From Nocardioides sp. YR527 (GTDB lineage Bacteria; Actinomycetota; Actinomycetes; Propionibacteriales; Nocardioidaceae): DNA of 64,000 nucleotides. How positions within the stretch are numbered: position 1 is the stretch's first letter; the number at the start of each line of letters is the position of its first letter. This document shows, one piece after another, positions 25,088 to 33,609 of this stretch. The position numbers and the translations under genes were made by a program. The notes under the pieces are model-generated. The model saw nothing but the letters and a program-made list of their open reading frames with translations, was not told where the DNA came from and did not search any database. The DNA lies in NCBI RefSeq assembly GCF_900101045.1, contig NZ_FNFN01000003.1:372001-436000 (forward strand). Direction: 5' to 3'.

Positions 25088-25930
25088 ATGACTGTGTCCA
25101 TTGATGGGGGTATGACCGAGACCGTCCACGGATCACGCATCACGTGGGCGATGGTCGACACCTGGGTGGTGGCCAAGCGCCACCTCCTCCATCTCGTACA
25201 CCGCCCCGATGAGCTCCTCGGCACCCTGATGATCCCGGTGATGGCGGTGGCCATGTTCGGCTTCGTCTTCGGCGAGGCCTTCGGGGTCGCGATGGACGTC
25301 CCGGGCGCGGAATACCGCGAGTTCCTGCTCCCCGGTCTCTTCGCGCTCACCATGGCCTTCGGGATCGGCAACACCACGATCTCGGTCGCCGAGGACGTAC
25401 GCGGTGGGGTGCTGGACCGGATGCGATCCCTGCCGATGTCGCCGGTGGCGGTGCTGGCCGGGCGCGCCCTGGCCGACGTGATCCTGGCGGTGGTCGAGCT
25501 GTCGATCCTGCTGGCGCTCGGGACGCTGTTCGGCTGGCAGGCCCATCTCGGGCTCGGTGGGGTGATCGCCGCGCTCGGGCTCTTGGTCCTCCTCCGGATG
25601 GCCTTCTCCTGGGTCGGCATCCTGCTCGGCCTGCTGGTCAGCGGTCCCGAGGCGGCGATGAAGTACTTCGCGCTCGTCTTCCCGCTCGCCATGGTCGCCG
25701 ACACGATCGTGCCGACCGACCTGATGCCCGGCTGGCTCGCGCTCCCCGCCGAGTGGAACCCCCTCTCCTCCACGGTCATCGCCACCCGCGAGCTCTTCGG
25801 CAACACGGCCGGCCCCGCCACGACCTGGGTGGGCGAGCACGCGCTGACCATGGCCGTCCTCTGGCCGGTCGCCATCATCGCGGTCTGCCTGCCGCTGGCC
25901 ATGGCGCGGCTGCGCCGCCTGGGGCGGTGA
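25088..25930 (+). CDS. DrrB-type ABC-2 permease
   Basis: This 280-residue permease has a cytoplasmic N-terminus with the elbow helix (VAKRHLLHLVHRPDELLGTLMIP), six membrane helices, and the family motif around EDVRGGVLDRMRSLPMSP. It forms the export channel with the DrrA-type ATPase. A fatty acid desaturase gene follows immediately, which hints that the transported molecule may be a lipid. No resistance phenotype can be assigned from sequence. Confidence 0.9.
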   Translation: MTVSIDGGMTETVHGSRITWAMVDTWVVAKRHLLHLVHRPDELLGTLMIPVMAVAMFGFVFGEAFGVAMDVPGAEYREFLLPGLFALTMAFGIGNTTISVAEDVRGGVLDRMRSLPMSPVAVLAGRALADVILAVVELSILLALGTLFGWQAHLGLGGVIAALGLLVLLRMAFSWVGILLGLLVSGPEAAMKYFALVFPLAMVADTIVPTDLMPGWLALPAEWNPLSSTVIATRELFGNTAGPATTWVGEHALTMAVLWPVAIIAVCLPLAMARLRRLGR

Positions 25931-25935
25931 CCGCG

Positions 25936-27117
25936 ATGACCATGCTCCCAAGCCAGGCGCACCGTCAGGTCAACGCCTACACCGAGCTGATGAGTCGCGT
26001 CCGGCAGGAGGGTCTCCTGGAGCGTAAGCCGAGGACGTACGCCCGGCGGGTTGCCCTCCTCGGCACCGGCTTCGCGCTCGCGCTGATCGCCCTGCTCGCC
26101 CTCGGGCAGACCTGGTGGCAGCTGCTGGTCGCGGCGGCCTTCGGGGTGCTGTTCACCCAGACGGCGTTCCTCTCCCACGACGGCGCCCACCGTCAGATCT
26201 TCGCCTCGGGTCCGAAGAACGAATGGGCCTCTCGCATCCTCGGCAACCTGGTCGTCGGGCTGAGCTACGGCTGGTGGATGCGCAAGCACACGCGCCACCA
26301 CGCCAACCCGAACAAGGTCGACGCGGACGAGGACATCCGCCCCTCGGTCCTGCTGTTCACGCCCGAGGACGTCGAGCGACGCACCGGCCTCAAACGGTGG
26401 CTCACCGCCCGCCAGGGATGGCTGTTCTTCCCGCTGCTGACCCTCGAAGGCATCAACCTCCACGTGGGTGCCGTCCGCACCGTGATCGGCGACCGCGACC
26501 TCAAGCACCGGCGTACGGAGGCAGCGCTGCTGGCGCTGCGGCTGATCGGCTGGCCGGTGCTGGTCTGCTCGGTCCTGGGCCTCGGTCTCGGTGCGGCGTT
26601 CCTGGGTGTGCAGCTGGCCGTCTTCGGCGTCTACATGGGCGCCAGCTTCGCCCCCAACCACAAGGGCATGCCGCTGGTCCCGCGCGACACCAGGATCGAC
26701 TTCCTCTCCCGCCAGGTCCTGACCTCCCGCAATATCCGCGGCGGGCGCTGGGTCGACTGGCTCATGGGTGGCCTCAACCTGCAGATCGAGCACCACCTCT
26801 TCCCGAGCATGCCGAGCGGCAGCCTTCGTCGCGCCCAGCCCCTGGTCCGCGCCTACTGCGCCGAGCAGGGCGTCCCCTACGCCGAGGCCGGCCTCCTGGA
26901 GTCGTACGTCATCGTCGTCCGTCACTCAACCGCGTGGGCCTCGGCGACCGCGATCCCTTCGCCTGCCCGTTCGTCGTGGCCAACAGGACAGGGTGACCAC
27001 GGTCCTACGGGGCCGGCTCGGCGGAAACCGCTGCCCGGACCCGTCCGTGATCGGAGTAGTCCGCATCGACCTCCACGGTGCCGGCTCCACCGAGCTCCCT
27101 CTCCCACTTCCGGGTGA
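25936..27117 (+). CDS. Fatty acid desaturase with a probable frameshift near the 3' end
   Basis: The frame gives 393 residues. It has two N-terminal membrane helices, the three histidine boxes of acyl desaturases (SHDGAHR, HTRHHANPN, IEHHLFPSMP), and a C-terminal helix pair between them, so it should introduce a double bond into an acyl chain using a di-iron centre. From about base 26925 the normal ending is lost: after VIVVRH the frame reads a Pro/Arg-rich tail of about 65 residues. One frame over, the family-like ending LNRVGLGDRDPFACPF appears and stops at 26996, clear of the next gene. A missing C in CGTCACTCAAC explains this. ATG 25936 has GGGGCGG upstream; GTG 25927 is an alternative start. 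Confidence 0.85.
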   Translation: MTMLPSQAHRQVNAYTELMSRVRQEGLLERKPRTYARRVALLGTGFALALIALLALGQTWWQLLVAAAFGVLFTQTAFLSHDGAHRQIFASGPKNEWASRILGNLVVGLSYGWWMRKHTRHHANPNKVDADEDIRPSVLLFTPEDVERRTGLKRWLTARQGWLFFPLLTLEGINLHVGAVRTVIGDRDLKHRRTEAALLALRLIGWPVLVCSVLGLGLGAAFLGVQLAVFGVYMGASFAPNHKGMPLVPRDTRIDFLSRQVLTSRNIRGGRWVDWLMGGLNLQIEHHLFPSMPSGSLRRAQPLVRAYCAEQGVPYAEAGLLESYVIVVRHSTAWASATAIPSPARSSWPTGQGDHGPTGPARRKPLPGPVRDRSSPHRPPRCRLHRAPSPTSG

Positions 27118-27562
27118 GGGACTCGGTCTCACCCTTCTCCCGGGCCCGCCGGTCGAAGGTGACCCGGGTGACGTACACGTCGTCGGACCAGACCAGGATC
27201 CCGTCGACCTCGGCCTCGAAGTGCTCGCCGTCGGGCAGGACGAGGTCGATCCGGTCGCTGTCGTAGTCGCGGATCCCGGGGAAGTCCTCGTTGTCCTCGG
27301 GCAGGCTCGAGAGCCGGACCGGCTCGCGCAGGTCGAGCTCGATGGTGTCGGGGTCGCGGGTGACCTGGGACCACACGACCAGCGTGGCGACGAACAGCAC
27401 GGGCACCGCGAGCACGCCGACCCCGGACCAGGCCAGCGGCTTGGGGTTCTTCCCCGACAGCCGAACCACTCCGGCGGCCACCAGCAGGACCAGCGCGACC
27501 GTGACGAAGAACAGCAGGATCGCCCCGACGACGATGATCAGAACCGCCCCACCAGCACCCAT
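27005..27562 (-). CDS. Hypothetical two-helix membrane protein
   Basis: This 185-residue protein has two membrane helices (AVLIIVVGAILLFFVTVALV and SGVGVLAVPVLFVATLVVW) and an extracytoplasmic domain of about 105 residues with strands such as IELDLREPVRL and RIDLVLPDGEHFEAEVDG. No family is recognised. It converges on the desaturase gene and would overlap its extended frame by 113 bases, but not the restored frame ending at 26996. Confidence 0.7.
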   Translation of the reverse strand: MGAGGAVLIIVVGAILLFFVTVALVLLVAAGVVRLSGKNPKPLAWSGVGVLAVPVLFVATLVVWSQVTRDPDTIELDLREPVRLSSLPEDNEDFPGIRDYDSDRIDLVLPDGEHFEAEVDGILVWSDDVYVTRVTFDRRAREKGETESLTRKWERELGGAGTVEVDADYSDHGRVRAAVSAEPAP

Positions 27563-27607
27563 GGGATCAGTATCCCGGCCGCGCGGCGCCCTGCACGGCC
27601 GAACGGG

Positions 27608-28018
27608 CTAGGAGACGGTGGCGACGACGCAGACGGCCAGGGTGGAGAAGTAGACGACCCCCGCGAACATCGCATGGAAGCTGACCCGGAGCGGCAGCCG
27701 GCCCTTGAACATCGAGCGGAGGGCGACCTTGTAGGCGTTGACCGTGGAGAGGTGGCTGCCGCCCATCCGCCGCGTACGCCACAGCAGCATGTTGTCGCCG
27801 AAGCCGTTGCCGATGGTGATGAGCAGAAGGGCGGCCCACGCCCAGAGGACCTGGTCGACCAGGACGTACGTCGTCCAGCACGCGAGCCCGAGGACGGAGA
27901 GGCCGACGTGGGTGAGGACCACCCGCGATCGGACGCGGCCATGCCGGAACCAGCCCGTCAGCAGCAGCACTCCGACGGCTGCCTGGACGAGCCACGCCAC
28001 GAGGACGACGTACGACAT
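27608..28018 (-). CDS. Hypothetical four-helix membrane protein
   Basis: This 136-residue protein is mainly four hydrophobic helices (residues about 3-21, 33-53, 59-74, 111-135) linked by short basic loops (FRHGRVRSR, WRTRRMGG). The loop GNGFGDNMLLW between helices is conserved-looking. It has no known motif and lies between two other minus-strand genes with its own terminator upstream boundary at 28064-28089. Function unknown. Confidence 0.65.
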   Translation of the reverse strand: MSYVVLVAWLVQAAVGVLLLTGWFRHGRVRSRVVLTHVGLSVLGLACWTTYVLVDQVLWAWAALLLITIGNGFGDNMLLWRTRRMGGSHLSTVNAYKVALRSMFKGRLPLRVSFHAMFAGVVYFSTLAVCVVATVS

Positions 28019-28063
28019 GGTGCGACCGTACGGGCCCTCGTGGCGCGGTGGGCGAGCCGAGCC

Positions 28064-28089
28064 GGCGATCCCCGATAGAGGGGATCGCC
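28064..28089 (-). terminator. Hairpin after the GH64 gene
   Basis: GGCGATCCCC (28064-28073) and GGGGATCGCC (28080-28089) form a perfect 10-base stem with a 6-base loop, 11 bases beyond the glucanase stop on the minus strand. Confidence 0.7.
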
Positions 28090-28099
28090 GCCCGGACCC

Positions 28100-29263
28100 T
28101 CAGAACGGGGTCAGCGTCACCGCCATCTCGGAGGCGTTGTCCTCGACGTACGAGGCGAAGCCGCCGACGTCGTCGAAGGCGAACCCGTAGGCCCTCCCGT
28201 CGACCGTGTTGTCGTGCATCGCCTTGCAGTACGCATGGACCGGGTCGCCCTGGTAGAAGCCGGCGGGGTCGCCGGTGGGCTGGTTCGCGGAGGCGAGCAG
28301 CGTGGTCCGGTTGAAGCCCGCGCCGAGCACGGCGGCGACCGGGCCGGTGATCCCGTCGTTGGGTGCCGCCAGCGCGCCGTCGCAGAAGAGCACGTCCCGG
28401 GTCGAGGGCCGGCTGAACGCCTTGACCCCGCCGTCGAAGACGAACTGGTCGCCGCTCACCCGGCCGGTGAAGGTGGTGTTGTTCGCATTCACGACGAGCG
28501 CCTCGCCGGCGTACTTCGACCACACCTGATCGATGTAGGAGTCGAAGTAGGTCGAGGAGAACTTCCCGGCGTCCAGCCCGTGTCCCGGCGCGAGGATGCG
28601 ACGGTCGTCGACGACGAGGGGGCCGAAGTCGGGCGAGGCCGAGACGGCGTCGAAGATCCTCGACCGGCCGCCCTCGACGAGGGTGCCGGTGGTCGGGGAC
28701 TCCTCGCCGGTCAGCGCGATCGAGAGCGGGACGCTGAACATGTCGACCATGGTCGTGTTGCAGTAGATCCGGCCGCTCTTGTAGGTGAACTCGACGCAGT
28801 CGTGCAGCACGCCGTAGCTGGGGTCGGACTCGACCCACGCCGCCGGATAGGCGAGCGCGTTGCCCTCGTTGACCTTGAACTTCAGCTTGTCGCCGAGCGA
28901 GAAGTAGATCCGGCCCGACATGTCGGCGGGAATCTGGGAGAGCGTGTCGCCGCTGCCCGAGAACGGGATCGCGTAGTCGGCGTAGCCGTCGGCGCCGTTG
29001 TCGGCGAGCGAGACGGGCACGAGCGTGCCCTCGGGCGTGACCCGGGACTGCTCACCCGTGGCCAGGTTGGTGCCGACGATGTAGAAGTGGATGGAGGCGT
29101 TGTCGTACGCGCCGGTCCGGTTGACGAAGCGGAGCCGGATGGTGGCCTGGGCTCCGAGTCGTTGCGGGCGCATCGCTTGTGCGGCCTGCCAGTTGGTCCC
29201 GCCCAGGAGCGGCACGGCGAAGGCGGCAGAGGTGGCGGCGAGTACAGATCGTCTGGTCAGCAT
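28100..29263 (-). CDS. Secreted glycoside hydrolase family 64 beta-1,3-glucanase
   Basis: This 387-residue enzyme begins with a twin-arginine-like signal (LTRRSVLAATSAAFAVPLL). The mature part is a GH64 thaumatin-like/barwin fold as in laminaripentaose-producing glucanases. The two catalytic acids appear 16 residues apart, E158 (HDCVEFTYKSG) and D174 (TTMVDMFSVPL), the same spacing as Glu154/Asp170 of the Streptomyces enzyme. It would cut fungal-wall or algal beta-1,3-glucan outside the cell. The gene is alone, divergent from the sirtuin gene, with a promoter carrying a tandem TTACAGTAA repeat. Confidence 0.9.
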   Translation of the reverse strand: MLTRRSVLAATSAAFAVPLLGGTNWQAAQAMRPQRLGAQATIRLRFVNRTGAYDNASIHFYIVGTNLATGEQSRVTPEGTLVPVSLADNGADGYADYAIPFSGSGDTLSQIPADMSGRIYFSLGDKLKFKVNEGNALAYPAAWVESDPSYGVLHDCVEFTYKSGRIYCNTTMVDMFSVPLSIALTGEESPTTGTLVEGGRSRIFDAVSASPDFGPLVVDDRRILAPGHGLDAGKFSSTYFDSYIDQVWSKYAGEALVVNANNTTFTGRVSGDQFVFDGGVKAFSRPSTRDVLFCDGALAAPNDGITGPVAAVLGAGFNRTTLLASANQPTGDPAGFYQGDPVHAYCKAMHDNTVDGRAYGFAFDDVGGFASYVEDNASEMAVTLTPF

Positions 29264-29297
29264 GGGACCTCCCGAGTGGGGAACTGTAGGAACCCGA

Positions 29298-29329
29298 ATT
29301 ACAGTAAGGGTCCTTTACAGTAAAAGTCC
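29298..29329. promoter_or_regulatory. Tandem direct repeat in the glucanase promoter
   Basis: ATTACAGTAAGGGTCC (29298-29313) is followed directly by TTTACAGTAAAAGTCC (29314-29329), matching at 13 of 16 positions. The TTACAGTAA core is almost palindromic, and a weaker inverted copy (ACTGTAGGAACC) lies at 29283. The spacing of 35-50 bases from the start fits an operator for a regulator not in the window. Confidence 0.55.
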
Positions 29330-29433
29330 ATACTTTCGCCGAGCGGCGTCGGGACGGCCTCGGTTCGGTCACGAACACCGATCGAGTGACCAAAAAGGCC
29401 GTCCGGGGGCAGCGGATGTTTCGTCAACCTCGC

Positions 29434-29439
29434 TAGCCT
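29434..29439 (+). promoter_or_regulatory. Possible -10 of a leaderless sirtuin transcript
   Basis: TAGCCT is followed by 8 bases and the GTG at 29448, which is the second in-frame start of the sirtuin gene and would give MKVVVLTGAG. The ATG at 29442 lies too close for this promoter. Confidence 0.4.
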
Positions 29440-29441
29440 GA

Positions 29442-30143
29442 ATGCTTGTGAAAGTTGTCGTGCTCACCGGAGCCGGGATCTCCGCCGAGAGCGGTCTCGC
29501 GACCTTCCGCGATGCTGATGGGCTCTGGCAGGGTCACCACGTCGACAACGTGGCGACACCCGAGGCGTTCCATCGTGATCCAGCGACGGTCCATCGGTTC
29601 TACGACGACCGCCGCCGTGAGCTGCGCGCGGTGGCGCCCAACGCGGCCCATCTCGCGCTGGCCAGACTCGAGCAGGTCCTCGGCGACGAGCTGCTGGTGG
29701 TCACCCAGAACGTGGATGACCTGCACGAACGCGCCGGCTCCCGCCGGGTGGTGCACATGCACGGCGAGCTGCTCTCCGCCCTCTGCGACTCCTGTCAGGG
29801 CCGGTTCGCCTGGGACGACGACCTCGGCGACGGCCCGGCCTGCCCGGGCTGCGGCAACGACACGCTGAGGCCCGACGTGGTGTGGTTCGGCGAGATGCCC
29901 TACGACCTCGACCTGATCGAGCGGGCACTCGTCCGGTCCGACCTCTTCGTCGCCATCGGCACCAGCGGCGCGGTCTACCCGGCCGCCGGTTTCGTACGCA
30001 TGGCCACCCGTGCCGGGGCCAAGACGCTCGAGCTCAACCTGGACTCATCCGAGACCTCGCACCTCTTCGACGACGCCCGTCAGGGGCCGGCCGGCAAGCT
30101 GGTGCCGGAGTGGGTTGCCGACGTACAGGCTCTCTCGCGTTGA
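29442..30143 (+). CDS. cobB: NAD-dependent protein deacylase, CobB/SIRT5-type sirtuin
   Basis: This 233-residue sirtuin removes acyl groups from lysines using NAD. It shows the NAD motif TGAGISAESGLATFRD, the catalytic histidine H107 (VHMHGEL), and a zinc ribbon CDSCQGRF...CPGC. Residues Y54 and R57 (FYDDRRR) form the YxxR pair that in class III sirtuins binds succinyl or malonyl lysine, so desuccinylase activity is likely besides deacetylation. It is a single gene with intergenic regions on both sides. Starts ATG 29442 and GTG 29448 are both possible. Confidence 0.93.
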   Translation: MLVKVVVLTGAGISAESGLATFRDADGLWQGHHVDNVATPEAFHRDPATVHRFYDDRRRELRAVAPNAAHLALARLEQVLGDELLVVTQNVDDLHERAGSRRVVHMHGELLSALCDSCQGRFAWDDDLGDGPACPGCGNDTLRPDVVWFGEMPYDLDLIERALVRSDLFVAIGTSGAVYPAAGFVRMATRAGAKTLELNLDSSETSHLFDDARQGPAGKLVPEWVADVQALSR

Positions 30144-30173
30144 CCCCTTCGTAATTTCTGTCACGATAGCCCC

Positions 30174-30890
30174 GTGTTTCGCCGAGCCGTGCCCCTGACT
30201 GTCCTCATCGTCGCGCTGACCAGCGCTCTCGCCGGCTGTGGTGACGAGGAGGGATCGCTGTCTCAGGCGCGCGAGTACGCGAAGGAGCCCGGCAACCAGA
30301 TCGCCGAGGATGCCCGCGCCGCGATGCACGAGATCAAGACCGTGCACGTCGAGGGTGACGTGCTCGACTCGGAGAGCACCAAGATCACCGTCGACCTCGA
30401 CGTCTCGGCCGACGACGCCTGTGTCGGCAAGGTCAGCATCGGCGACGGCCAGATCTCGCTGCGCTCCATCGACGGCTCGGCCTGGTACCAGGGCGACGAG
30501 GAGTTCTGGAAGTCGATCGCGCCGGCCAAGGGTGAGGGTCAGCGCATCGCCAAGCGGGTCGGTGAGAAGTGGGTGAAGCTCGAGGGCGAGCTGGCCAGCC
30601 TCCGCGCCTTCTGCAGCATCGACAGCCTCACCGCCCAGATGGTCCCGCCCGAGGCCGAGGCCCAGGCGATCGGTCCGGCGATGGCCGCCGACGGCCCCGC
30701 CGTCCGCCTCGACGTCACCAACGGCGAGACCGAGAGCCGGACGTACGTCCTGGCCTCGGAGCCCCACCGGATCGTGAAGTGGACCCAGGGCAGCTCCGGC
30801 GAGCTCACCTTCTCCGACTTCGACAAGGAGTTCCAGGTCGAGGAGCCCGCCGCCGGCGACGTCTTCGACCTCGCCGACCTGGAGGACTGA
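30174..30890 (+). CDS. Lipoprotein, LppX/LprG-like
   Basis: This 238-residue protein has a signal peptide ending in the lipobox LAGC (Cys about residue 22) and an acidic mature domain. The pattern HEIKTVHVEGDVLDSES, ISLRSIDGSAWYQGDEEFW, and PHRIVKWTQGSSGELTFSDF matches the LppX/LprG half-barrel fold that carries lipids across the actinobacterial envelope. The next gene is a 14-helix MFS exporter; LprG together with the MFS protein P55 forms a known pair in mycobacteria, so the same pairing is plausible here. The GTG start has no clear ribosome site. Confidence 0.8.
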   Translation: MFRRAVPLTVLIVALTSALAGCGDEEGSLSQAREYAKEPGNQIAEDARAAMHEIKTVHVEGDVLDSESTKITVDLDVSADDACVGKVSIGDGQISLRSIDGSAWYQGDEEFWKSIAPAKGEGQRIAKRVGEKWVKLEGELASLRAFCSIDSLTAQMVPPEAEAQAIGPAMAADGPAVRLDVTNGETESRTYVLASEPHRIVKWTQGSSGELTFSDFDKEFQVEEPAAGDVFDLADLED

Positions 30891-30933
30891 GCCTCTCGGA
30901 ATGAATGGGCGGTCGTGAGGATTGCTAAGTAAT

Positions 30934-32382
30934 GTGCCCACCTCGACGACCAGACCAACGCGCAGCTCGGTAGGACTTCGTAGCGAACGAGGGCCGATCC
31001 TGCTCGCGGTGATGGTCTCGCTCAGCCTGGTCGCGATCGACATGACGATCCTGGCGACGGCGGTGCCGAGCGTGGTCAAGGACCTCGGCGGGTTCGAGCA
31101 GTTCCCGTGGCTCTTCTCGATCTACGTGCTGGCCACCGCGGTGACCACGCCGCTCTACGCCAAGGTTGCCGACCGGCTCGGGCGCAAGCCGGTGATGATC
31201 GCGGGGATCGTCGCGTTCCTGATCGGGTCGCTGCTGTGTGGTCTGGCGTGGTCGCTGACCGCGCTGATCGTCTTCCGGGCGATCCAGGGGATCGGTGCCG
31301 GGGCGATCCAGCCGATGGCGATGACGATCGTCTCCGACATCTACACGCTGGAGGAGCGGGCGGTCGCGACCTCGTACGTCGCCTCGGTCTGGGCCACCGC
31401 TGCCATCGTCGGGCCGACGCTCGGCGGCCTCTTCGCCGACTACCTCGACTGGCGGCTGATCTTCCTGATCAACCTGCCGGTCGGGGCGGTCGCGCTGTGG
31501 CTGTTGCGGCACTTCCACGAGGAGCGGCGGGCGGCCGCCGACGATCGGGCCATCGACTGGGCCGGCGCGGGCTTGTTGACGGTCGGCGGGATCGCGCTGC
31601 TGCTCGGGCTGCTTGAGGGCGGGCACGCCTGGGCGTGGGCCTCCTGGCCGTCCTACCTGATCTTCGCGGTCGGCATCGCGGCCCTGGTGGCCTTCGGGTT
31701 CGTCGAGCGCCGCGCCGCCGACCCGGTGCTGCCGCCGTGGGTCCTCGGGCACCGCGTCCTCGCGCCGGCCAACGCTGCCAGCCTGATCGTCGGCGTGGTG
31801 ATGCTCGGGCTCACGACGTACGTCCCGCTCTATGCCCAGAGCGTGCTCGGTCACTCGGCGCTGGTGGCCGGGTTCGCGCTCGCCGGGATGAGCATCGGCT
31901 GGCCGATCGCCGCCGCCACGGCCGGCCGGATCTACCTTTCTCGGGGGTTCCGGACCGCCGTCGGGCTCGGTTCGCTGCTGGTCATCGTCGGCGGGCTGGT
32001 GCTCATCACGGTCGGCGAGACCTCGTCGATCTGGCACCTGGCGGTCCCGTGCTTCGTGCTCGGCCTCGGGTTCGGCTGGTCGGTCAACCCGGGCATCGTC
32101 GCCGCCGGGTCGGCGGTCGACTGGGAGGTACGCGGGGTGGCGACCGGGTCCAACATGTTCGCCCGCTCGGTCGGCTCGGCGTTGGGCGTCGCGCTCTTCG
32201 GTGCGGTCGCGAACGGGCTGGTCAGGCGTGAGTACGCCGGGGGAGAGGTGCCGCCGCTCGAAGCCCTGCCGGCAGACGTCCTCGCGCCCGCGCTGCACGT
32301 CGTCTTCGTCGTCGGCCTGGTCGTCTCGCTTCCGCTGCTGCTGGTGGCCTGGCGTACCCCGGTCCGGATCCGGCAGGACTGA
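30934..32382 (+). CDS. MFS exporter, DHA2 family (14 helices)
   Basis: From GTG 30934 this is a 482-residue protein with 14 predicted helices. It has the motif A region VADRLGRKPVM, the motif C-like GPTLGGLFADYLDWRLIFLINLP and a late GSALGVALFGAV. DHA2 members expel drugs, dyes or lipids by proton antiport. In mycobacteria the DHA2 protein P55 (Rv1410c) works with LprG, and here an LppX/LprG-like lipoprotein is coded directly upstream. TTG 30922 is an alternative start adding 4 residues; a GAGG lies 13 bases before the GTG. Confidence 0.88.
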   Translation: MPTSTTRPTRSSVGLRSERGPILLAVMVSLSLVAIDMTILATAVPSVVKDLGGFEQFPWLFSIYVLATAVTTPLYAKVADRLGRKPVMIAGIVAFLIGSLLCGLAWSLTALIVFRAIQGIGAGAIQPMAMTIVSDIYTLEERAVATSYVASVWATAAIVGPTLGGLFADYLDWRLIFLINLPVGAVALWLLRHFHEERRAAADDRAIDWAGAGLLTVGGIALLLGLLEGGHAWAWASWPSYLIFAVGIAALVAFGFVERRAADPVLPPWVLGHRVLAPANAASLIVGVVMLGLTTYVPLYAQSVLGHSALVAGFALAGMSIGWPIAAATAGRIYLSRGFRTAVGLGSLLVIVGGLVLITVGETSSIWHLAVPCFVLGLGFGWSVNPGIVAAGSAVDWEVRGVATGSNMFARSVGSALGVALFGAVANGLVRREYAGGEVPPLEALPADVLAPALHVVFVVGLVVSLPLLLVAWRTPVRIRQD

Positions 32383-32402
32383 AGCAGATTGAATTCTGAG
32401 AG

Positions 32403-32420
32403 GGTTACCACCGAGTAACC
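32403..32420. promoter_or_regulatory. Inverted repeat before the acyl-CoA dehydrogenase
   Basis: GGTTACCACCGAGTAACC has perfect 6-base arms around a 6-base spacer and covers the -35 position of the promoter at 32430. It is a good candidate operator for a TetR/FadR-type fatty acid regulator not coded nearby. Confidence 0.55.
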
Positions 32421-32429
32421 ACTGCGTCG

Positions 32430-32435
32430 TAGACT
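32430..32435 (+). promoter_or_regulatory. -10 element of a leaderless transcript
   Basis: TAGACT is followed by exactly 7 bases and the ATG at 32443, the ideal spacing for a leaderless mRNA. No Shine-Dalgarno sequence is present. Confidence 0.65.
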
Positions 32436-32442
32436 CCGAGGC

Positions 32443-33591
32443 ATGCTGAAGCGCGACCACTATGAGGAAGACCACGAGGACTTCCGAGCCTCCGTCCAGC
32501 AGTGGCTGGAGCGTTCGGTCAAGCCCCACACCGACAAGCACATCGCCGACAAGGCGCTGCCCCGCGAGTTCTGGCTCGAAGCCGGTGAGAACGGCTTCCT
32601 CGGTCTCGCGATCCCGGAGGAGTACGGCGGCGCCGGCGCCGATGACTTCCGCTTCAATGCGGTCCTCGCCGAGGAGCTCGCCAAGATCGGCGCGGCCTAC
32701 CCGACCTGCGTCGGCATCCACTCCGACATCACCGCCCCCTACCTGGTCCGCCTCGGCACCGAGGAGCAGAAGCAGCGCTGGCTCCCGGGCGTGGCCGCCG
32801 GTGAGATCCTGCTCGCGATCGGCATGACCGAGCCCTCTGGCGGCTCCGACCTCGCTGCGCTGAAGACCACCGCGGTCCGCGACGGCGACGAGTGGGTCAT
32901 CAACGGCTCCAAGACCTTCATCACCAACGGCTACTCCTGCGACCTGGTCATCACCGCGGTCCGCACCGACCCGGAGAAGGGCGCCAAGGGCATCACCCTC
33001 TTCGCGATCGAGGCGACCAAGGAGGGCTTCTCGCGTGGCCGCAAGCTCGACAAGGTCGGCATGGAGGAGTCCGACACCGCCGAGCTCTTCTTCGAGAACG
33101 TACGCGTCACCGACGCCGAGATCATCGGCGAGCTCAACCGCGGCTTCATCCACATGATGGAGGAGCTCCCGCAGGAGCGCGTCTCGTGCGCCGTCGCCAA
33201 CGTCGCGCAGGCCAAGCAGATCCTGCTCGAGACCGTGCAGTACGCCAAGGACCGCAAGGCCTTCGGCCAGTCGATCGGCGCCTTCCAGCACAACAAGTTC
33301 CTGCTCGCCGAGCTGGTCACCCAGATCGAGGTCGCCGAGGCGTACGTCGACAAGTGCGTCGCCGCGCACGCCCGCGGTGAGCTCACCCCGGTCGAGGCCT
33401 CCAAGGCCAAGTGGTGGTCCTCGCAGGCGCAGTCCGAGGTCCTCGACCACTGCGTCCAGATCCACGGCGGCTACGGCTTCATGAACGAGTACCGCGTCGC
33501 TCGCGCCTGGCGCGACGCCCGCGTCACCAAGATCTGGGCCGGCTCCAACGAGATCATGAAGGAGCTCATCGGCCGCGACCTCGGCTTCTGA
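32443..33591 (+). CDS. Acyl-CoA dehydrogenase
   Basis: This 382-residue FAD enzyme introduces the alpha,beta double bond in an acyl-CoA. The family signatures AIGMTEPSGGSDLAALKT and QIHGGYGFMNEYRVARAWRD are present, and the Glu of the GSNEIMKELI segment near the C-terminus is in the place of the catalytic base of long-chain or isovaleryl types. It stands alone between a DHA2 exporter and a terminator, under an apparent leaderless promoter with an inverted repeat. The specific acyl chain is not predictable. Confidence 0.92.
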   Translation: MLKRDHYEEDHEDFRASVQQWLERSVKPHTDKHIADKALPREFWLEAGENGFLGLAIPEEYGGAGADDFRFNAVLAEELAKIGAAYPTCVGIHSDITAPYLVRLGTEEQKQRWLPGVAAGEILLAIGMTEPSGGSDLAALKTTAVRDGDEWVINGSKTFITNGYSCDLVITAVRTDPEKGAKGITLFAIEATKEGFSRGRKLDKVGMEESDTAELFFENVRVTDAEIIGELNRGFIHMMEELPQERVSCAVANVAQAKQILLETVQYAKDRKAFGQSIGAFQHNKFLLAELVTQIEVAEAYVDKCVAAHARGELTPVEASKAKWWSSQAQSEVLDHCVQIHGGYGFMNEYRVARAWRDARVTKIWAGSNEIMKELIGRDLGF

Positions 33592-33609
33592 GTCCTTCTT
33601 CGTACGTCG

